Below, piece after piece: positions 1 to 9,872 of a stretch of 64,000 nt of DNA (its first letter is position 1; each line of letters starts with the position of its first letter). Source of the DNA: Pseudomonas sp. PDM16 (GTDB lineage Bacteria > Pseudomonadota > Gammaproteobacteria > Pseudomonadales > Pseudomonadaceae); NCBI RefSeq assembly GCF_014851865.1, contig NZ_JACVAM010000001.1:868001-932000 (forward strand). The letters are read 5' to 3'. A model generated the notes under the pieces. The model was not told the DNA's origin, ran no database searches, and saw only the letters and a program-made list of their open reading frames with translations. A program made the translations under genes and the position numbers.

Positions 1-22
1 GCGACTCCGGCAGACGACGGGT

Positions 23-38
23 GGGCCGCAGGCGGCCC
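23..38. repeat. Inverted repeat after DUF484 gene
   Basis: A perfect 7-base palindrome (GGGCCGC at 23-29, GCGGCCC at 32-38) lies just past the stop of the DUF484 gene on the minus strand. No T-run follows it in that direction, so it is not a convincing intrinsic terminator. It may be a transcript-stabilising hairpin before the next gene, which lies outside the window. Confidence 0.35.
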
Positions 39-43
39 CGGGA

Positions 44-736
44 TCAACGCACCGAACGCAGCGGGGCGGCGAAGCGTGGCAGCACGCGGGCCAGTACTTC
101 GGCCACGTAGCCGAGGAACAGGGTGCCAAGGCTGCTTTTGTAGTGTTGCGGGTCCGGGCTGCCGATAGACAGCACGCCATGCAGGCCTTGGTGGCTGAGG
201 CTGACCACGGCGGCCGAGCCGACTTGGCCATGCTCCTCGCCAAAGAGGAACTCCAGCTCGTTGGGGCGCAGCACGCCGCAGGTGGTCTTGCCACCGCCGA
301 GCAGGCCGCCGATGGCCTGGTGAGCCTCGGCTGAGCTGACCGAGCGGCCGACGCCGAGCGGCGTCTCGCTGAACAGGATCAGGCTAACGAAGGGCACCTG
401 GAACTCGTGGCGCAGGCTGTCTTCCACCGCGCCGATGACCTCTTCCAGGCTGGTGGCGTCGAGCAGATCGAGTACCAGGCGGCGGGTCTTGTCGAACAGG
501 CGGTCGTTGTCACGGGCCACGTCCATCAGCTGCGACAGGCGATGGCGCATCTCGATGTTGCGTTCGCGCAGCAGTTTGACCTGGCGCTCCACCAGCGACA
601 CGGCCTCGCCGGGCTGGTGCGGGATGCGCAACTCGGGGATCAGCTCTTCGTAGTCGACGAAGAATTCCGGGTGCTGTCGCAGGTACGCGGCGACGCTCTC
701 GGAGTCGAGTTGCACGAGCTGATCCTGATCACTCAT
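44..736 (-). CDS. DUF484 family protein (GAF-like)
   Basis: Cytosolic protein of 230 residues in the DUF484 family, whose fold resembles GAF domains; the biochemical role is not established. The start is the ATG at 736, which overlaps the dapF stop by four bases (ATGA); upstream in-frame codons lie inside dapF and read as an unlikely Arg-rich protein. The N-terminus begins [10 protein letters not shown] and is followed by the family-typical stretch around [10 protein letters not shown] helical linker near residues 50-80 precedes the GAF-like domain (about 85-225). In pseudomonads this gene follows dapF and precedes xerC; xerC would lie left of the window edge but cannot be seen here. Confidence 0.9.
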   Translation of the reverse strand: MSDQDQLVQLDSESVAAYLRQHPEFFVDYEELIPELRIPHQPGEAVSLVERQVKLLRERNIEMRHRLSQLMDVARDNDRLFDKTRRLVLDLLDATSLEEVIGAVEDSLRHEFQVPFVSLILFSETPLGVGRSVSSAEAHQAIGGLLGGGKTTCGVLRPNELEFLFGEEHGQVGSAAVVSLSHQGLHGVLSIGSPDPQHYKSSLGTLFLGYVAEVLARVLPRFAAPLRSVR

Positions 737-1563
737 AGACGAACCTGTCCTTCGTACACGCGAACGGCGGGTCCGGTCATCATAACCGGCTGGTCGGGCC
801 CTGCCCACTCGATGGACAACTTGCCGCCCGGCAGCTCCAGCTGCACGGGCGAGTCCATCCAGCCCTGGCGGATGGCGGCCACGGCGGCGGCGCAGGCCCC
901 GGTGCCGCAGGCCTGCGTCTCGCCGGCACCGCGTTCCCACACGCGCAGGCGTGCCTGCTTACGATCGACGATCTGCAGGAAACCGACATTGACCCGCTGC
1001 GGGAAGCGCGGATGGTGTTCCAGTTTGGGGCCGAGCGTGTGTACCGGCGCGCTGTCGACGCTGTCGACGCGCAGCACCGCATGCGGGTTGCCCATGGACA
1101 CAGCCGCCAACTGATGGCTCTGGCCATCCACCTCAACCGGATAGCTGATCTCCTCGGCATCGGCCTGGAACGGAATCTGCTGTGGGACCAGGCGCGGTGC
1201 ACCCATGTCCACGGTGACCTGGCCGTCCGGGCGCAGGTCCAGCTCGATCACGCCGCTCTTGGTCTCCACACGAATCTGCTTCTTCACGGTCAGGCGTTTG
1301 TCCACCACGAAGCGGGCGAAGCAGCGCGCGCCGTTGCCGCACTGTTCTACTTCCGAGCCGTCGGAGTTGAAGATGCGGTAGCGGAAGTCCACGTCCGGGC
1401 TGGTCGGTGCTTCGACCAGCAGCAGCTGGTCGAAGCCGACGCCGGTGTGGCGGTCGCCCCACGCCTTGGCGTGCTTGGGCTGGATATGCGCGTGTTGGCT
1501 GATCAGGTCGAGGACCATGAAGTCGTTGCCGAGTCCGTGCATCTTGGTGAAGCGCAATAGCAT
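733..1563 (-). CDS. dapF: Diaminopimelate epimerase
   Basis: Interconverts LL- and meso-diaminopimelate in the cytosol, the step before LysA and the source of the peptidoglycan cross-linking residue. The protein has 276 residues, normal for the family. The two catalytic cysteines are visible: Cys75 in the EQCGNGAR motif and Cys219 in QACGTGA. The start is the ATG at 1563 ([10 protein letters not shown]); the open frame extends 30 codons further upstream but runs into lysA. It sits 10 bases after lysA and overlaps the DUF484 gene by four bases, so the genes are translationally coupled in one lysine/DAP operon. Confidence 0.97.
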   Translation of the reverse strand: MLLRFTKMHGLGNDFMVLDLISQHAHIQPKHAKAWGDRHTGVGFDQLLLVEAPTSPDVDFRYRIFNSDGSEVEQCGNGARCFARFVVDKRLTVKKQIRVETKSGVIELDLRPDGQVTVDMGAPRLVPQQIPFQADAEEISYPVEVDGQSHQLAAVSMGNPHAVLRVDSVDSAPVHTLGPKLEHHPRFPQRVNVGFLQIVDRKQARLRVWERGAGETQACGTGACAAAVAAIRQGWMDSPVQLELPGGKLSIEWAGPDQPVMMTGPAVRVYEGQVRL

Positions 1564-1573
1564 GATCGCGCCC

Positions 1574-2821
1574 TCACTGCGGCAGCAGGCTTTCGCCGGC
1601 GTAGAGTTCGGCCAGGGTTTCGCGGCGACGCACTTCATGGGCCTGCTCGCCATCCACCAGCACCTCGGCGGCCCGGCCGCGGGTGTTGTAGTTGGAGCTC
1701 ATGACGAAGCCGTAGGCACCGGCCGAGCGCACGGCCAGCAGGTCGCCCTCGGCCAGCACCAGCTCGCGGCCTTTGGCCAGGAAGTCGCCGGTCTCGCAGA
1801 TCGGCCCGACCAGGTCGTAGTTGCGGGCCTCGCCGTTGCGCGGCTGCACCGGAGTCACGTCCATCCAGGCTTGGTACAGGGCCGGGCGGATCAGGTCGTT
1901 CATCGCCGCATCGATGATGGCGAAGTCCTTGTGCGTGGTGTGCTTGAGGTATTCCACGCGGGTCAGCAGCACGCCGGCGTTGGCCACGATGTAGCGGCCC
2001 GGCTCGAATACCAGGGCCAGGTCGCGACCGGCAATGCGCTCGCGCACGGCCTTGATGTAGTCGCCGGCCAGCGGTGGCTGCTCGTCGCGGTACTGCACGC
2101 CGAGGCCGCCGCCGAGGTCGAGATGCTTGATCTGGATGCCTTGGGTGGCCAGTTGGTCGATCAGCGCCAGCAGACGATCAAGGGCGTCGAGGAAGGGCGG
2201 CAGGGTGGTCAGCTGCGAACCGATGTGGCAGTCGACGCCGACCACCTGCAGGTTTGGCAGCGCGGCGGCGCGGGCGTACACGGCCGGCGCCTGCTCGATA
2301 TCGATGCCGAACTTGTTTTCTTTTAGGCCGGTGGAGATGTACGGGTGGGTACCGGCGTCCACGTCCGGGTTGACCCGCAGCGAGATGGCCGCGGTCTTGC
2401 CCAGCTCGGCAGCGACCACCTGCAGGCGCTCCAGCTCGTCCACCGATTCGACGTTGAAGCAGTGCACGCCTACTTCCAGGGCGCGACGCATATCGTCACG
2501 GGTTTTGCCGACGCCGGAGAATACGATCTTGGCGGGCTCGCCACCGGCGGCCAGCACGCGCTCCAGCTCACCGCGGGAGACGATGTCGAAGCCGGCGCCG
2601 AGGCGCGCCAGGACGTTCAGCACGCCCAGGTTGGAGTTGGCCTTGACGGCGAAACACACCAGGTGCGACATGCCGGCGAGGGCGTCGGCATAGGCACGGT
2701 ACTGGGCCTCGATATGGGCGCGGGAGTACACGTATGTGGGCGTGCCGAAGCGCTCGGCAATGGCGGACAGGGCCACGCCTTCCGCGAACAGTTGCCCGTC
2801 GCGGGTGGTAAAGGCTTGCAT
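1574..2821 (-). CDS. lysA: Diaminopimelate decarboxylase
   Basis: PLP enzyme of fold type III that decarboxylates meso-diaminopimelate to L-lysine, the last step of lysine biosynthesis. It has 415 residues, full length. The PLP lysine is Lys60 in the FAVKANSN motif; the [13 protein letters not shown] and CETGDFL motifs of the family are all present. The start ATG at 2821 lies nine bases after the lptM stop. The gene is second in the leftward lptM-lysA-dapF-DUF484 operon, the usual order in Pseudomonas. Confidence 0.97.
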   Translation of the reverse strand: MQAFTTRDGQLFAEGVALSAIAERFGTPTYVYSRAHIEAQYRAYADALAGMSHLVCFAVKANSNLGVLNVLARLGAGFDIVSRGELERVLAAGGEPAKIVFSGVGKTRDDMRRALEVGVHCFNVESVDELERLQVVAAELGKTAAISLRVNPDVDAGTHPYISTGLKENKFGIDIEQAPAVYARAAALPNLQVVGVDCHIGSQLTTLPPFLDALDRLLALIDQLATQGIQIKHLDLGGGLGVQYRDEQPPLAGDYIKAVRERIAGRDLALVFEPGRYIVANAGVLLTRVEYLKHTTHKDFAIIDAAMNDLIRPALYQAWMDVTPVQPRNGEARNYDLVGPICETGDFLAKGRELVLAEGDLLAVRSAGAYGFVMSSNYNTRGRAAEVLVDGEQAHEVRRRETLAELYAGESLLPQ

Positions 2822-2830
2822 GGAACCCCC

Positions 2831-2968
2831 TTAGAGGAAGACGTCTTTGTCGCGTTTTTCGGACGTTTTCTGATCGTCGGGTAGGTACAGCGGGCCTTTC
2901 TGGCCACAACCGGCGAGAGCGGTAGTGAGCACGGCGAGCGCGATGAAGGGCAGCAGCAGGCGCTTCAT
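2831..2968 (-). CDS. lptM: LptM (YifL/LppL-type) small lipoprotein
   Basis: A 45-residue lipoprotein. After a short basic N-terminus (MKRLL) and a hydrophobic segment there is a lipobox ending LAGCGQKGPLYLP; this CGxKGPLYLP motif is the hallmark of the LptM/YifL/LppL family. In Escherichia coli LptM binds the LptD translocon and helps its disulfide maturation; the same role is inferred here. The start is the ATG at 2968, because the frame upstream reads into the promoter region. It heads the lysA operon, as PA5276 lppL does in P. aeruginosa. Confidence 0.9.
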   Translation of the reverse strand: MKRLLLPFIALAVLTTALAGCGQKGPLYLPDDQKTSEKRDKDVFL

Positions 2969-3119
2969 GGTGGAATCCTTTGCGAAATCGAGAATGGTTC
3001 GGAGTATACCCACCCCCCGCCGCCTTGCCTATGTACGCCCGGCGGGCCCGCCAGGTGGCGCCCCGGGCTTGCCTGGAACGGGTCGTTTGCGGCTAGCATG
3101 AGCTAAAAACGGAGTCTCG

Positions 3120-4172
3120 ATGGAAGCCCCCGACACACTCGCCAGCTCGGTCTCGGTCGCCTACCTGCAAGGCCTGCTGGATTACCTCGCCCGCCAGGGC
3201 TTCGCCAGCGAAGCCTTGCTGGCCAAGGTGCACCTGAGCCCGGCGATTCTCGCCCAGCGCGACCAGCGCATCGCCGTCAGCACCTACCTCGAACTGCTGG
3301 GCGAGGGTGTGCGCCTGACCGGCGATGCCAACCTCGGCCTGCATCTGGGTGAGGCCATGCGCCCCGGCTACTACGGCGTGCTCGGTTACCTGATCATGAG
3401 TTGCGCGACGCTGGCCGACGCCCTGCATCGCCAGGCTCGCTACGCCGCTCTGGTGGGTAACCTGGGGCGCGTCGATCTGGACGAGGAGCCGGCGCGCGAG
3501 GGTCTGGAGCCGCAGGTGGCGCACAGCTGGGAGCCACTGGTGCGCGAGCAGCAGCGCCAGCACAGCGAGGAGACGCTGGCTGGCTGGCTGACGTTCGGCC
3601 GCTGGATCACCGGCCTGCAGATCCCGCCAACCGAGGTGCGCTTCCAGCATGCGGCGCCGGCCGATACCTCCGAACACGAGCGGATTTTCGGCTGCCCGGT
3701 GCTGTTCGGCCAGGCGGACAATGCATTGGTGTTCCCCAAGCGCCTGCTGGCCACGCCGCTGGGCCAGGCCGACGCGCAGCTGCGGCAACTGCTCGACGCC
3801 CACGCGGATCGTCTGCTCGGCCAGCTCAACCAGGGTCATAGCGTGCTGGATCGCGCTCGCCGCGAGCTGGCGCGCCAGCTACCGGAGCAGGGTGCCGATC
3901 TGGAGCGCCTGGCGCAGACGCTCGAGCTCAGTGCCCGTACCCTGCAGCGGCGTCTGCGCGAGGCGGGTCTATCGTTCAGTGGCCTGCTCGACGAGACGCG
4001 CCACCAACTGGTGCTGCACTACCTGCGCGATCCTGCGTTGGAACTGGCGGAGATCGCCTTCCTGGTCGGCTTCAGCGAGGCCGGCTCGCTGGCACGGGCG
4101 TTCCGCCGCTGGACCGGTCAGAGTCCGGGCGTCTACCGGCAAAGTCTGCTAGATTCCGCCGCTCATTCATGA
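3120..4172 (+). CDS. AraC family transcriptional regulator
   Basis: DNA-binding regulator of 350 residues. The N-terminal two-thirds resembles the arabinose-binding-like domain of OruR/ArgR-type pseudomonad regulators (about 20-210). The C-terminal third carries the double helix-turn-helix of AraC proteins, with LSARTLQRRLREAG as the first helix pair and IAFLVGFSEAGSLARAF then WTGQSPGVYR as the second. Its inducer is unknown. It lies between lptM (divergent) and cyaY (10 bases downstream, same strand). In many pseudomonads cyaY is directly divergent from lptM, so this gene looks like an addition to the ancestral layout. Confidence 0.88.
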   Translation: MEAPDTLASSVSVAYLQGLLDYLARQGFASEALLAKVHLSPAILAQRDQRIAVSTYLELLGEGVRLTGDANLGLHLGEAMRPGYYGVLGYLIMSCATLADALHRQARYAALVGNLGRVDLDEEPAREGLEPQVAHSWEPLVREQQRQHSEETLAGWLTFGRWITGLQIPPTEVRFQHAAPADTSEHERIFGCPVLFGQADNALVFPKRLLATPLGQADAQLRQLLDAHADRLLGQLNQGHSVLDRARRELARQLPEQGADLERLAQTLELSARTLQRRLREAGLSFSGLLDETRHQLVLHYLRDPALELAEIAFLVGFSEAGSLARAFRRWTGQSPGVYRQSLLDSAAHS

Positions 4173-4182
4173 GGATCCCGCG

Positions 4183-4515
4183 ATGAGTTTGAGCGAAGCC
4201 CGTTTCCACGATCTGGTCGATGCTGCCCAGCAAGCCGTGGAGGACATTTTCGATGACAGCGACCTGGACCTCGATCTGGAAAACTCCGCTGGCGTGCTCA
4301 CCGTACGCTTCGAGAACGGCAGCCAGCTGATCCTCAGCCGCCAGGAACCACTGCGTCAGCTATGGGTAGCAGCTCGTTCCGGTGGTTTTCACTTCGACTA
4401 CGACGAAGCCCAGGCGCTGTGGATCTGCGACACCAGCGAGGAGCCGCTGGGCGAGCTGCTGAACCGGGTGACCCGTGAGCAAGCCGGTGAAGACCTCGAG
4501 TTCGACGAGCTCTGA
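4183..4515 (+). CDS. cyaY: Iron-sulfur cluster assembly protein CyaY (frataxin)
   Basis: Bacterial frataxin homologue of 110 residues, normal length. It binds iron and modulates the IscS/IscU iron-sulfur assembly machine in the cytosol. The acidic ridge used for iron and IscS contact is visible near residues 20-32 (EDIFDDSDLDLD), followed by the beta-sheet signature LTVRFENGSQLILSRQ and LWVAAR. The start is the ATG at 4183, ten bases after the AraC gene. The 3' end overlaps the following DUF1289 gene by 41 bases in another frame. Confidence 0.95.
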   Translation: MSLSEARFHDLVDAAQQAVEDIFDDSDLDLDLENSAGVLTVRFENGSQLILSRQEPLRQLWVAARSGGFHFDYDEAQALWICDTSEEPLGELLNRVTREQAGEDLEFDEL

Positions 4516-4690
4516 GGTTGTCGATTCGCCCTGCCGTCGCCAGTGCTGCCTGGACGATCACGACCAGTGTCTGGGCTGCGGCCGCAGCCTTGCCGAGATA
4601 CTCGAGTGGGGCAAGGCGGATGGCGTTCGCCGACGTGAGATCTGCCAGGCCGCGCAGCGGCGTCTGAATCCACCGCCTGGCGATGCATGA
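4475..4690 (+). CDS. DUF1289 family small Cys-rich protein
   Basis: A 71-residue protein with the four-cysteine DUF1289 pattern (SPCRRQC, then CLGCGRSL) that probably binds a metal or a cluster; the function is not known. The GTG start at 4475 lies inside the end of cyaY. A later internal start would be hard to find before the conserved cysteines, so the overlap appears real and suggests coupling to cyaY. An intrinsic terminator follows at 4751. Confidence 0.8.
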   Translation: MSKPVKTSSSTSSEVVDSPCRRQCCLDDHDQCLGCGRSLAEILEWGKADGVRRREICQAAQRRLNPPPGDA

Positions 4691-4750
4691 CCTGCGGCCT
4701 TGCTTCTTGCCCTGCTTGTGGTAGCTTCATTCGAAGCTGACTAACCGTTC

Positions 4751-4776
4751 AAAACCCCGCCTTCGGGCGGGGTTTT
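4751..4776. terminator. Rho-independent terminator
   Basis: A perfect 11-base stem (AAAACCCCGCC at 4751-4761, GGCGGGGTTTT at 4766-4776) closes a TTCG tetraloop. It ends the AraC-cyaY-DUF1289 transcription unit and sits just before rnk. Confidence 0.92.
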
Positions 4777-4809
4777 GCTTTATCTGGCCCAAGGAGGAAG
4801 ACCCACGCC

Positions 4810-5217
4810 ATGAGCAGCACCCCCGCGATCATCATCACTCGCCTCGATCTGCAGCGCCTCGAGCGCCTGCTCGACAGCCTAGAGGACTTCGGCCCCACAG
4901 CCGAAGCTCTGGAAACGGAGCTGGCACGCGCCCAGGTGGTAAGCCATGACGAGGTGCCGGCCGGGGTGGTGACCATGAATTCGCGGGTGCACTGCCGTGA
5001 AGAGGGCAGCGGCAAGGATTACCACCTGACGCTGGTGTTCCCCGAAGACGCCGGCGGCGAAGGCCGGGTTTCGATCCTGGCGCCTGTGGGCTGTGCGCTG
5101 CTTGGCCTATCCGTTGGCCAGCAGATCGATTGGCCAGGTCCGGGCGGCAAAGCGCTCAAGCTGACCCTGCTGGCCGTCGAGTACCAGCCTGAGGCCGCTG
5201 GCGAGTACCAGCGCTAG
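4810..5217 (+). CDS. rnk: Nucleoside diphosphate kinase regulator Rnk
   Basis: Cytosolic protein of 135 residues related to the GreA/GreB transcript cleavage factors. It has a short N-terminal coiled coil (LDLQRLERLLDSL) and a GreA/B C-terminal domain (about 50-130, with LVFPEDA and ILAPVGCALLG). Family knowledge links Rnk to RNA polymerase binding and, in P. aeruginosa, to restoring Ndk and polyphosphate/alginate levels. The gene follows the cyaY unit as in P. aeruginosa, where rnk adjoins cyaA and cyaY. Its stop overlaps the stop of the convergent small gene at 5214. Confidence 0.93.
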   Translation: MSSTPAIIITRLDLQRLERLLDSLEDFGPTAEALETELARAQVVSHDEVPAGVVTMNSRVHCREEGSGKDYHLTLVFPEDAGGEGRVSILAPVGCALLGLSVGQQIDWPGPGGKALKLTLLAVEYQPEAAGEYQR

Positions 5218-5444
5218 GCGAGAATGAAGCGCCCCGCCATCGGCCGGGGCTCACGGCAAGGTGGCGTGTCGCTGCCGCGCCGCAGTTGCTCCTCCAGCTG
5301 TACGTTGCGCGCCATGCTCTGATTGCTCTCGATGGTGCGGGCGACACCACCACCGGACACTTTGCCGTTACCTGCGATGGCTGGGCCGTTGATCAATGCC
5401 AGTAACATTGCCAGGAGCATGGCCTTGGATGGGGACATCTGCAT
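5214..5444 (-). CDS. Small secreted protein, unknown
   Basis: A 76-residue protein with a plausible signal peptide: hydrophobic LLAMLLALIN leading to a PAIAGN cleavage site near residue 25. The mature part is short, Gln/Arg rich, with a single Cys (TPPCREP). I recognise no family. It starts two bases after the small membrane-protein gene at 5447-5635, so the two probably form one transcript. Its stop overlaps the rnk stop head-on. Coding is supported by the secretion signal and the tight spacing, not by homology. Confidence 0.55.
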   Translation of the reverse strand: MQMSPSKAMLLAMLLALINGPAIAGNGKVSGGGVARTIESNQSMARNVQLEEQLRRGSDTPPCREPRPMAGRFILA

Positions 5445-5446
5445 GT

Positions 5447-5635
5447 CTAGCTCCCTACCCGAACGGCAGAGAGAAGGTTCTGCAGCACTTCCGGCAGACT
5501 GGCCGTGTGGCTCTGCGCACGCAGGTCACCGCCCAGGCCCAGAACCAGACTCAGCAGCACGCTGGCGGCGATCGCGCACAGGCCGAAGCCGGCCAGAGCG
5601 CCGCTGTCTGCGTGTTTGCGAATGAGCCTGGCCAT
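5447..5635 (-). CDS. Small single-pass membrane protein, unknown
   Basis: A 62-residue protein with one clear transmembrane segment (about residues 14-36, AGFGLCAIAASVLLSLVLGL) after a basic N-terminus (MARLIRKH). The positive-inside rule predicts a cytosolic N-terminus and a periplasmic tail. No family is recognised. It lies two bases upstream of the secreted small protein and is likely co-transcribed with it. The upstream GGGAGAACGAC gives an acceptable ribosome binding site. Confidence 0.55.
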   Translation of the reverse strand: MARLIRKHADSGALAGFGLCAIAASVLLSLVLGLGGDLRAQSHTASLPEVLQNLLSAVRVGS

Positions 5636-5767
5636 GTCGTTCTCCCGATGGGGATGCTGGAATGGCGTCAGGTTCGCCTAGGGCGATTCGATTGAAAAAT
5701 GAGTGATCGGACTACCAACTATCAGCAGGATCGATGGGTGCCCTGCGTGTTGCCGGCCGGCAATGCC

Positions 5768-6217
5768 TTATCTGGCGAGACGGGTAAGGATGCGATCGAG
5801 GGCGTTGGCGAAGGACTGGCGATCCTTGTCCGAATAGGCCGACTGCCCGCCACCCATCTGTCCCTGGTCGCGCAGGTCGGTGAAGAGGTTGCGTACGGCT
5901 AGGCGCTCCCCCATGTTGCGCTCGTCGAACTCGCGACCTCGAGGATCGAGTGCGGCGATGCCCTTCTTCACCAGCCGATCGGCCAGTGGGACGTCGCTGC
6001 AGATGACCAGATCGCCGGGCTGGGCTTGCTCCACGAGGTGATCATCAGCGGCGTCCGGGCCGCTGGGGACCACCACCAGCTTCACGCAAGCGAAGTTTGG
6101 CCTGGCCACCGGCTGACCGGCCACCAGCACCACGTCGAAGCCACGCTTGAGGGCGAATTTCACCACCTGATCGCGGGCCAGGCGCGGACAGGCGTCCGCG
6201 TCTATCCATACGCGCAT
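5768..6217 (-). CDS. YaiI/YqxD family protein (DUF188)
   Basis: A 149-residue member of the UPF0178 (DUF188) family, distantly related to PIN-like nucleases; the exact function is unknown. The family signature MRVWIDADACP opens the protein, and CSDVPLADRL, ALDPRGREF and the Gly-Gln-rich GQMGGGQSAY near the C-terminus are all present. The start is the ATG at 6217, one base beyond the end of the upstream LysE gene; a longer in-frame start would lie inside that gene. The two are probably co-transcribed. Confidence 0.92.
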   Translation of the reverse strand: MRVWIDADACPRLARDQVVKFALKRGFDVVLVAGQPVARPNFACVKLVVVPSGPDAADDHLVEQAQPGDLVICSDVPLADRLVKKGIAALDPRGREFDERNMGERLAVRNLFTDLRDQGQMGGGQSAYSDKDRQSFANALDRILTRLAR

Positions 6218-6218
6218 T

Positions 6219-6851
6219 TCAGGCGGCGGCGCGGCGCACGGTGGCGAGCAGCGCAGCAGCACCGACGAACAATCCGGCGAAGGTGCGGTTCATCAGGCGC
6301 TGCTGGCGAGGCGTGTGCAGGGCGCGCAGCACACGGGAAGCCAGCCCCGTGTAACCTGCCATGACGATCATGTCGACGATGATCATGGTTGTGCCCATGA
6401 TCAGGTACTGCGCCAGCAGGGGCTGGTGCGGGTTGATGAATTGCGGCAGCACCGCAAGCATGAAAACGATCGCCTTGGGGTTACTGGCGTTCACCAGAAA
6501 ACCGCGTAGTACCAAGGTTAAGGGGCGGCCGATAGGGCGCTCGGCGGAGTCGCTAGCCATGTTGCTGGGCAGGGCTTGCCACTGCTTGATCGCGAGCCAG
6601 ACCAGGTAGGCCACGCCGAACCACTTGATGGCGGCGAAGGCAGTGGCCGATGCGGAGAGGATGGCGCCGACACCGGCGGCGACGACCGCGATCTGCAGTG
6701 CCAGGCCGACTTGCAGGCCTAGTGCGTTCCAGTATCCACGGGCGAAGCCATACTGCAGTCCACTGGACATGGAGGCGATGGCGCCCGCTCCCGGTGAAAG
6801 ACTGATCACCCAGCAGGCGACGAAGAAAGCGAGCCAGGTTTCCAGAGCCAT
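6219..6851 (-). CDS. LysE/RhtB family amino-acid exporter
   Basis: Inner-membrane transporter of 210 residues with about six hydrophobic segments. The N-terminal SLSPGAGAIASMSSGLQYG motif and the central NPKAIVFMLAVLPQF motif are typical of RhtB-type exporters of homoserine, threonine and other amino acids. The substrate cannot be assigned from sequence. A GAGG ribosome binding site lies eight bases before the ATG at 6851. It is immediately followed by the YaiI-family gene. Confidence 0.9.
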   Translation of the reverse strand: MALETWLAFFVACWVISLSPGAGAIASMSSGLQYGFARGYWNALGLQVGLALQIAVVAAGVGAILSASATAFAAIKWFGVAYLVWLAIKQWQALPSNMASDSAERPIGRPLTLVLRGFLVNASNPKAIVFMLAVLPQFINPHQPLLAQYLIMGTTMIIVDMIVMAGYTGLASRVLRALHTPRQQRLMNRTFAGLFVGAAALLATVRRAAA

Positions 6852-6925
6852 GGCGAATACCTCGGAGAGAGCGGATGAGACGGGCCGTACAGCCTACTCC
6901 GCCACCCTGCCCGCCACCAGCCCCG

Positions 6926-7464
6926 CTAGCGCCAGCGGCGCATGCTCTTCTGGAAGAACAGGCTGTTGGGGACCTGCAACAGTGCGCCACGAGCGTCCTC
7001 GCTCAAGTCTTCCAGCGTGGTGTAGAAGAGGTTGATGGCCAGAACGCGTCCCTTTACTCCCGGCTTGTCGGCGCTTTCGACCAGCTCCACCGTGTCGCCA
7101 AGGCGGAACGGCCCCATGCTGAAGATCAGCAGGGCGCAGAACATGTTGGAAAGCACGCTCCAGAGCGCGAAGAAGGCAACTGCAGCCACGGCGGCGAAGC
7201 CGGTAAGCGCGGTCCAGAGCACCTCGGCGGATACGCCCAGGCGCTCCAGCACCAGCATCAGTGCGCTGCCCATGATCAGCCAGCGCAGCAGTCCGCGCAG
7301 CGGCAGCAGCACTTCCTGGGGCAACATCGAGTAGCGTGTGCCGAGACGGGTGATGCCGCGGGTGACGATGCGTTGAGCGACCCACGACAGCATCAGGATC
7401 AGCAGTACCTGCGCCGCCACGATCAATGGCTCGCGCCAGGTAGTGAGCAGCTCCAGCTCTTCCA

Positions 7465-7465
<1 letters not shown>
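6926..7465 (-). CDS. Small MscS-family mechanosensitive channel
   Basis: A 179-residue MscS protein, shorter than canonical MscS (about 286). Two or three hydrophobic segments lead into the pore-lining helix (LTGFAAVAAVAFFALWSVLSN) and then a beta domain (FRLGDTVELVE, GRVLAINLFYTTL). It lacks most of the C-terminal alpha/beta cage. It probably forms a low-threshold osmotic release channel in the inner membrane. Its ATG overlaps the stop of the upstream ABC-F gene by one base (TGATG), so translation is coupled. Confidence 0.88.
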
Positions 7466-9378
<1,913 letters not shown>

Positions 9379-9428
9379 GATGGCGGCGGAGTCTACCAGC
9401 TTCGCCCCGCCATATCCCGGAGAGCAAC

Positions 9429-9872
9429 ATGTCGTCGGACCTATGGAGTTTTGCCATCCGCTGCTACGGACGCCCCGGTGTGGAACAGACCTGTCTGCGT
9501 TTGCAGGATGGCGGCAGCGATATCTGCTTGGTGCTTTGCGCGCTGTGGCTGGAGCAAAGGCGAGTTGCCTGTGACGAGCAACGCTTTGGGCAACTGCTGA
9601 GCATTGCCGAACCTTGGCAACTTCAGGTGGTGCAGCCGCTGCGCGAACTCAGGCGTGGCTGGCGGGAGAGAGGTGCACAGGATCCGGATCTGGCGCAGCT
9701 GCGCGAGCAGCTCAAGGTGATGGAGCTGAAGGCCGAGCGAGCTTTGCTCGAGCGGCTGGAGACTGTCGTGCAGAAATGGCAAGCCACGGACGATGCCGTG
9801 GCTTGGCTGGAGCGGTTGTCGATTCCCCGCGACGCCCAGGGGCTTCTGCGTGCCGCGGCGAGATCGGTTTAG
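9429..9872 (+). CDS. TIGR02444 family protein (DUF2390)
   Basis: A 147-residue cytosolic helical protein of the TIGR02444 family, found next to algP in Pseudomonas. The opening MSSDLWSFAIRCYGRPGVEQ and the DICLVLCALWLE segment match the family. Function unknown. It is divergent from the ABC-F ATPase, and its stop codon overlaps the end of algP by four bases on the opposite strand. Confidence 0.87.
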   Translation: MSSDLWSFAIRCYGRPGVEQTCLRLQDGGSDICLVLCALWLEQRRVACDEQRFGQLLSIAEPWQLQVVQPLRELRRGWRERGAQDPDLAQLREQLKVMELKAERALLERLETVVQKWQATDDAVAWLERLSIPRDAQGLLRAAARSV

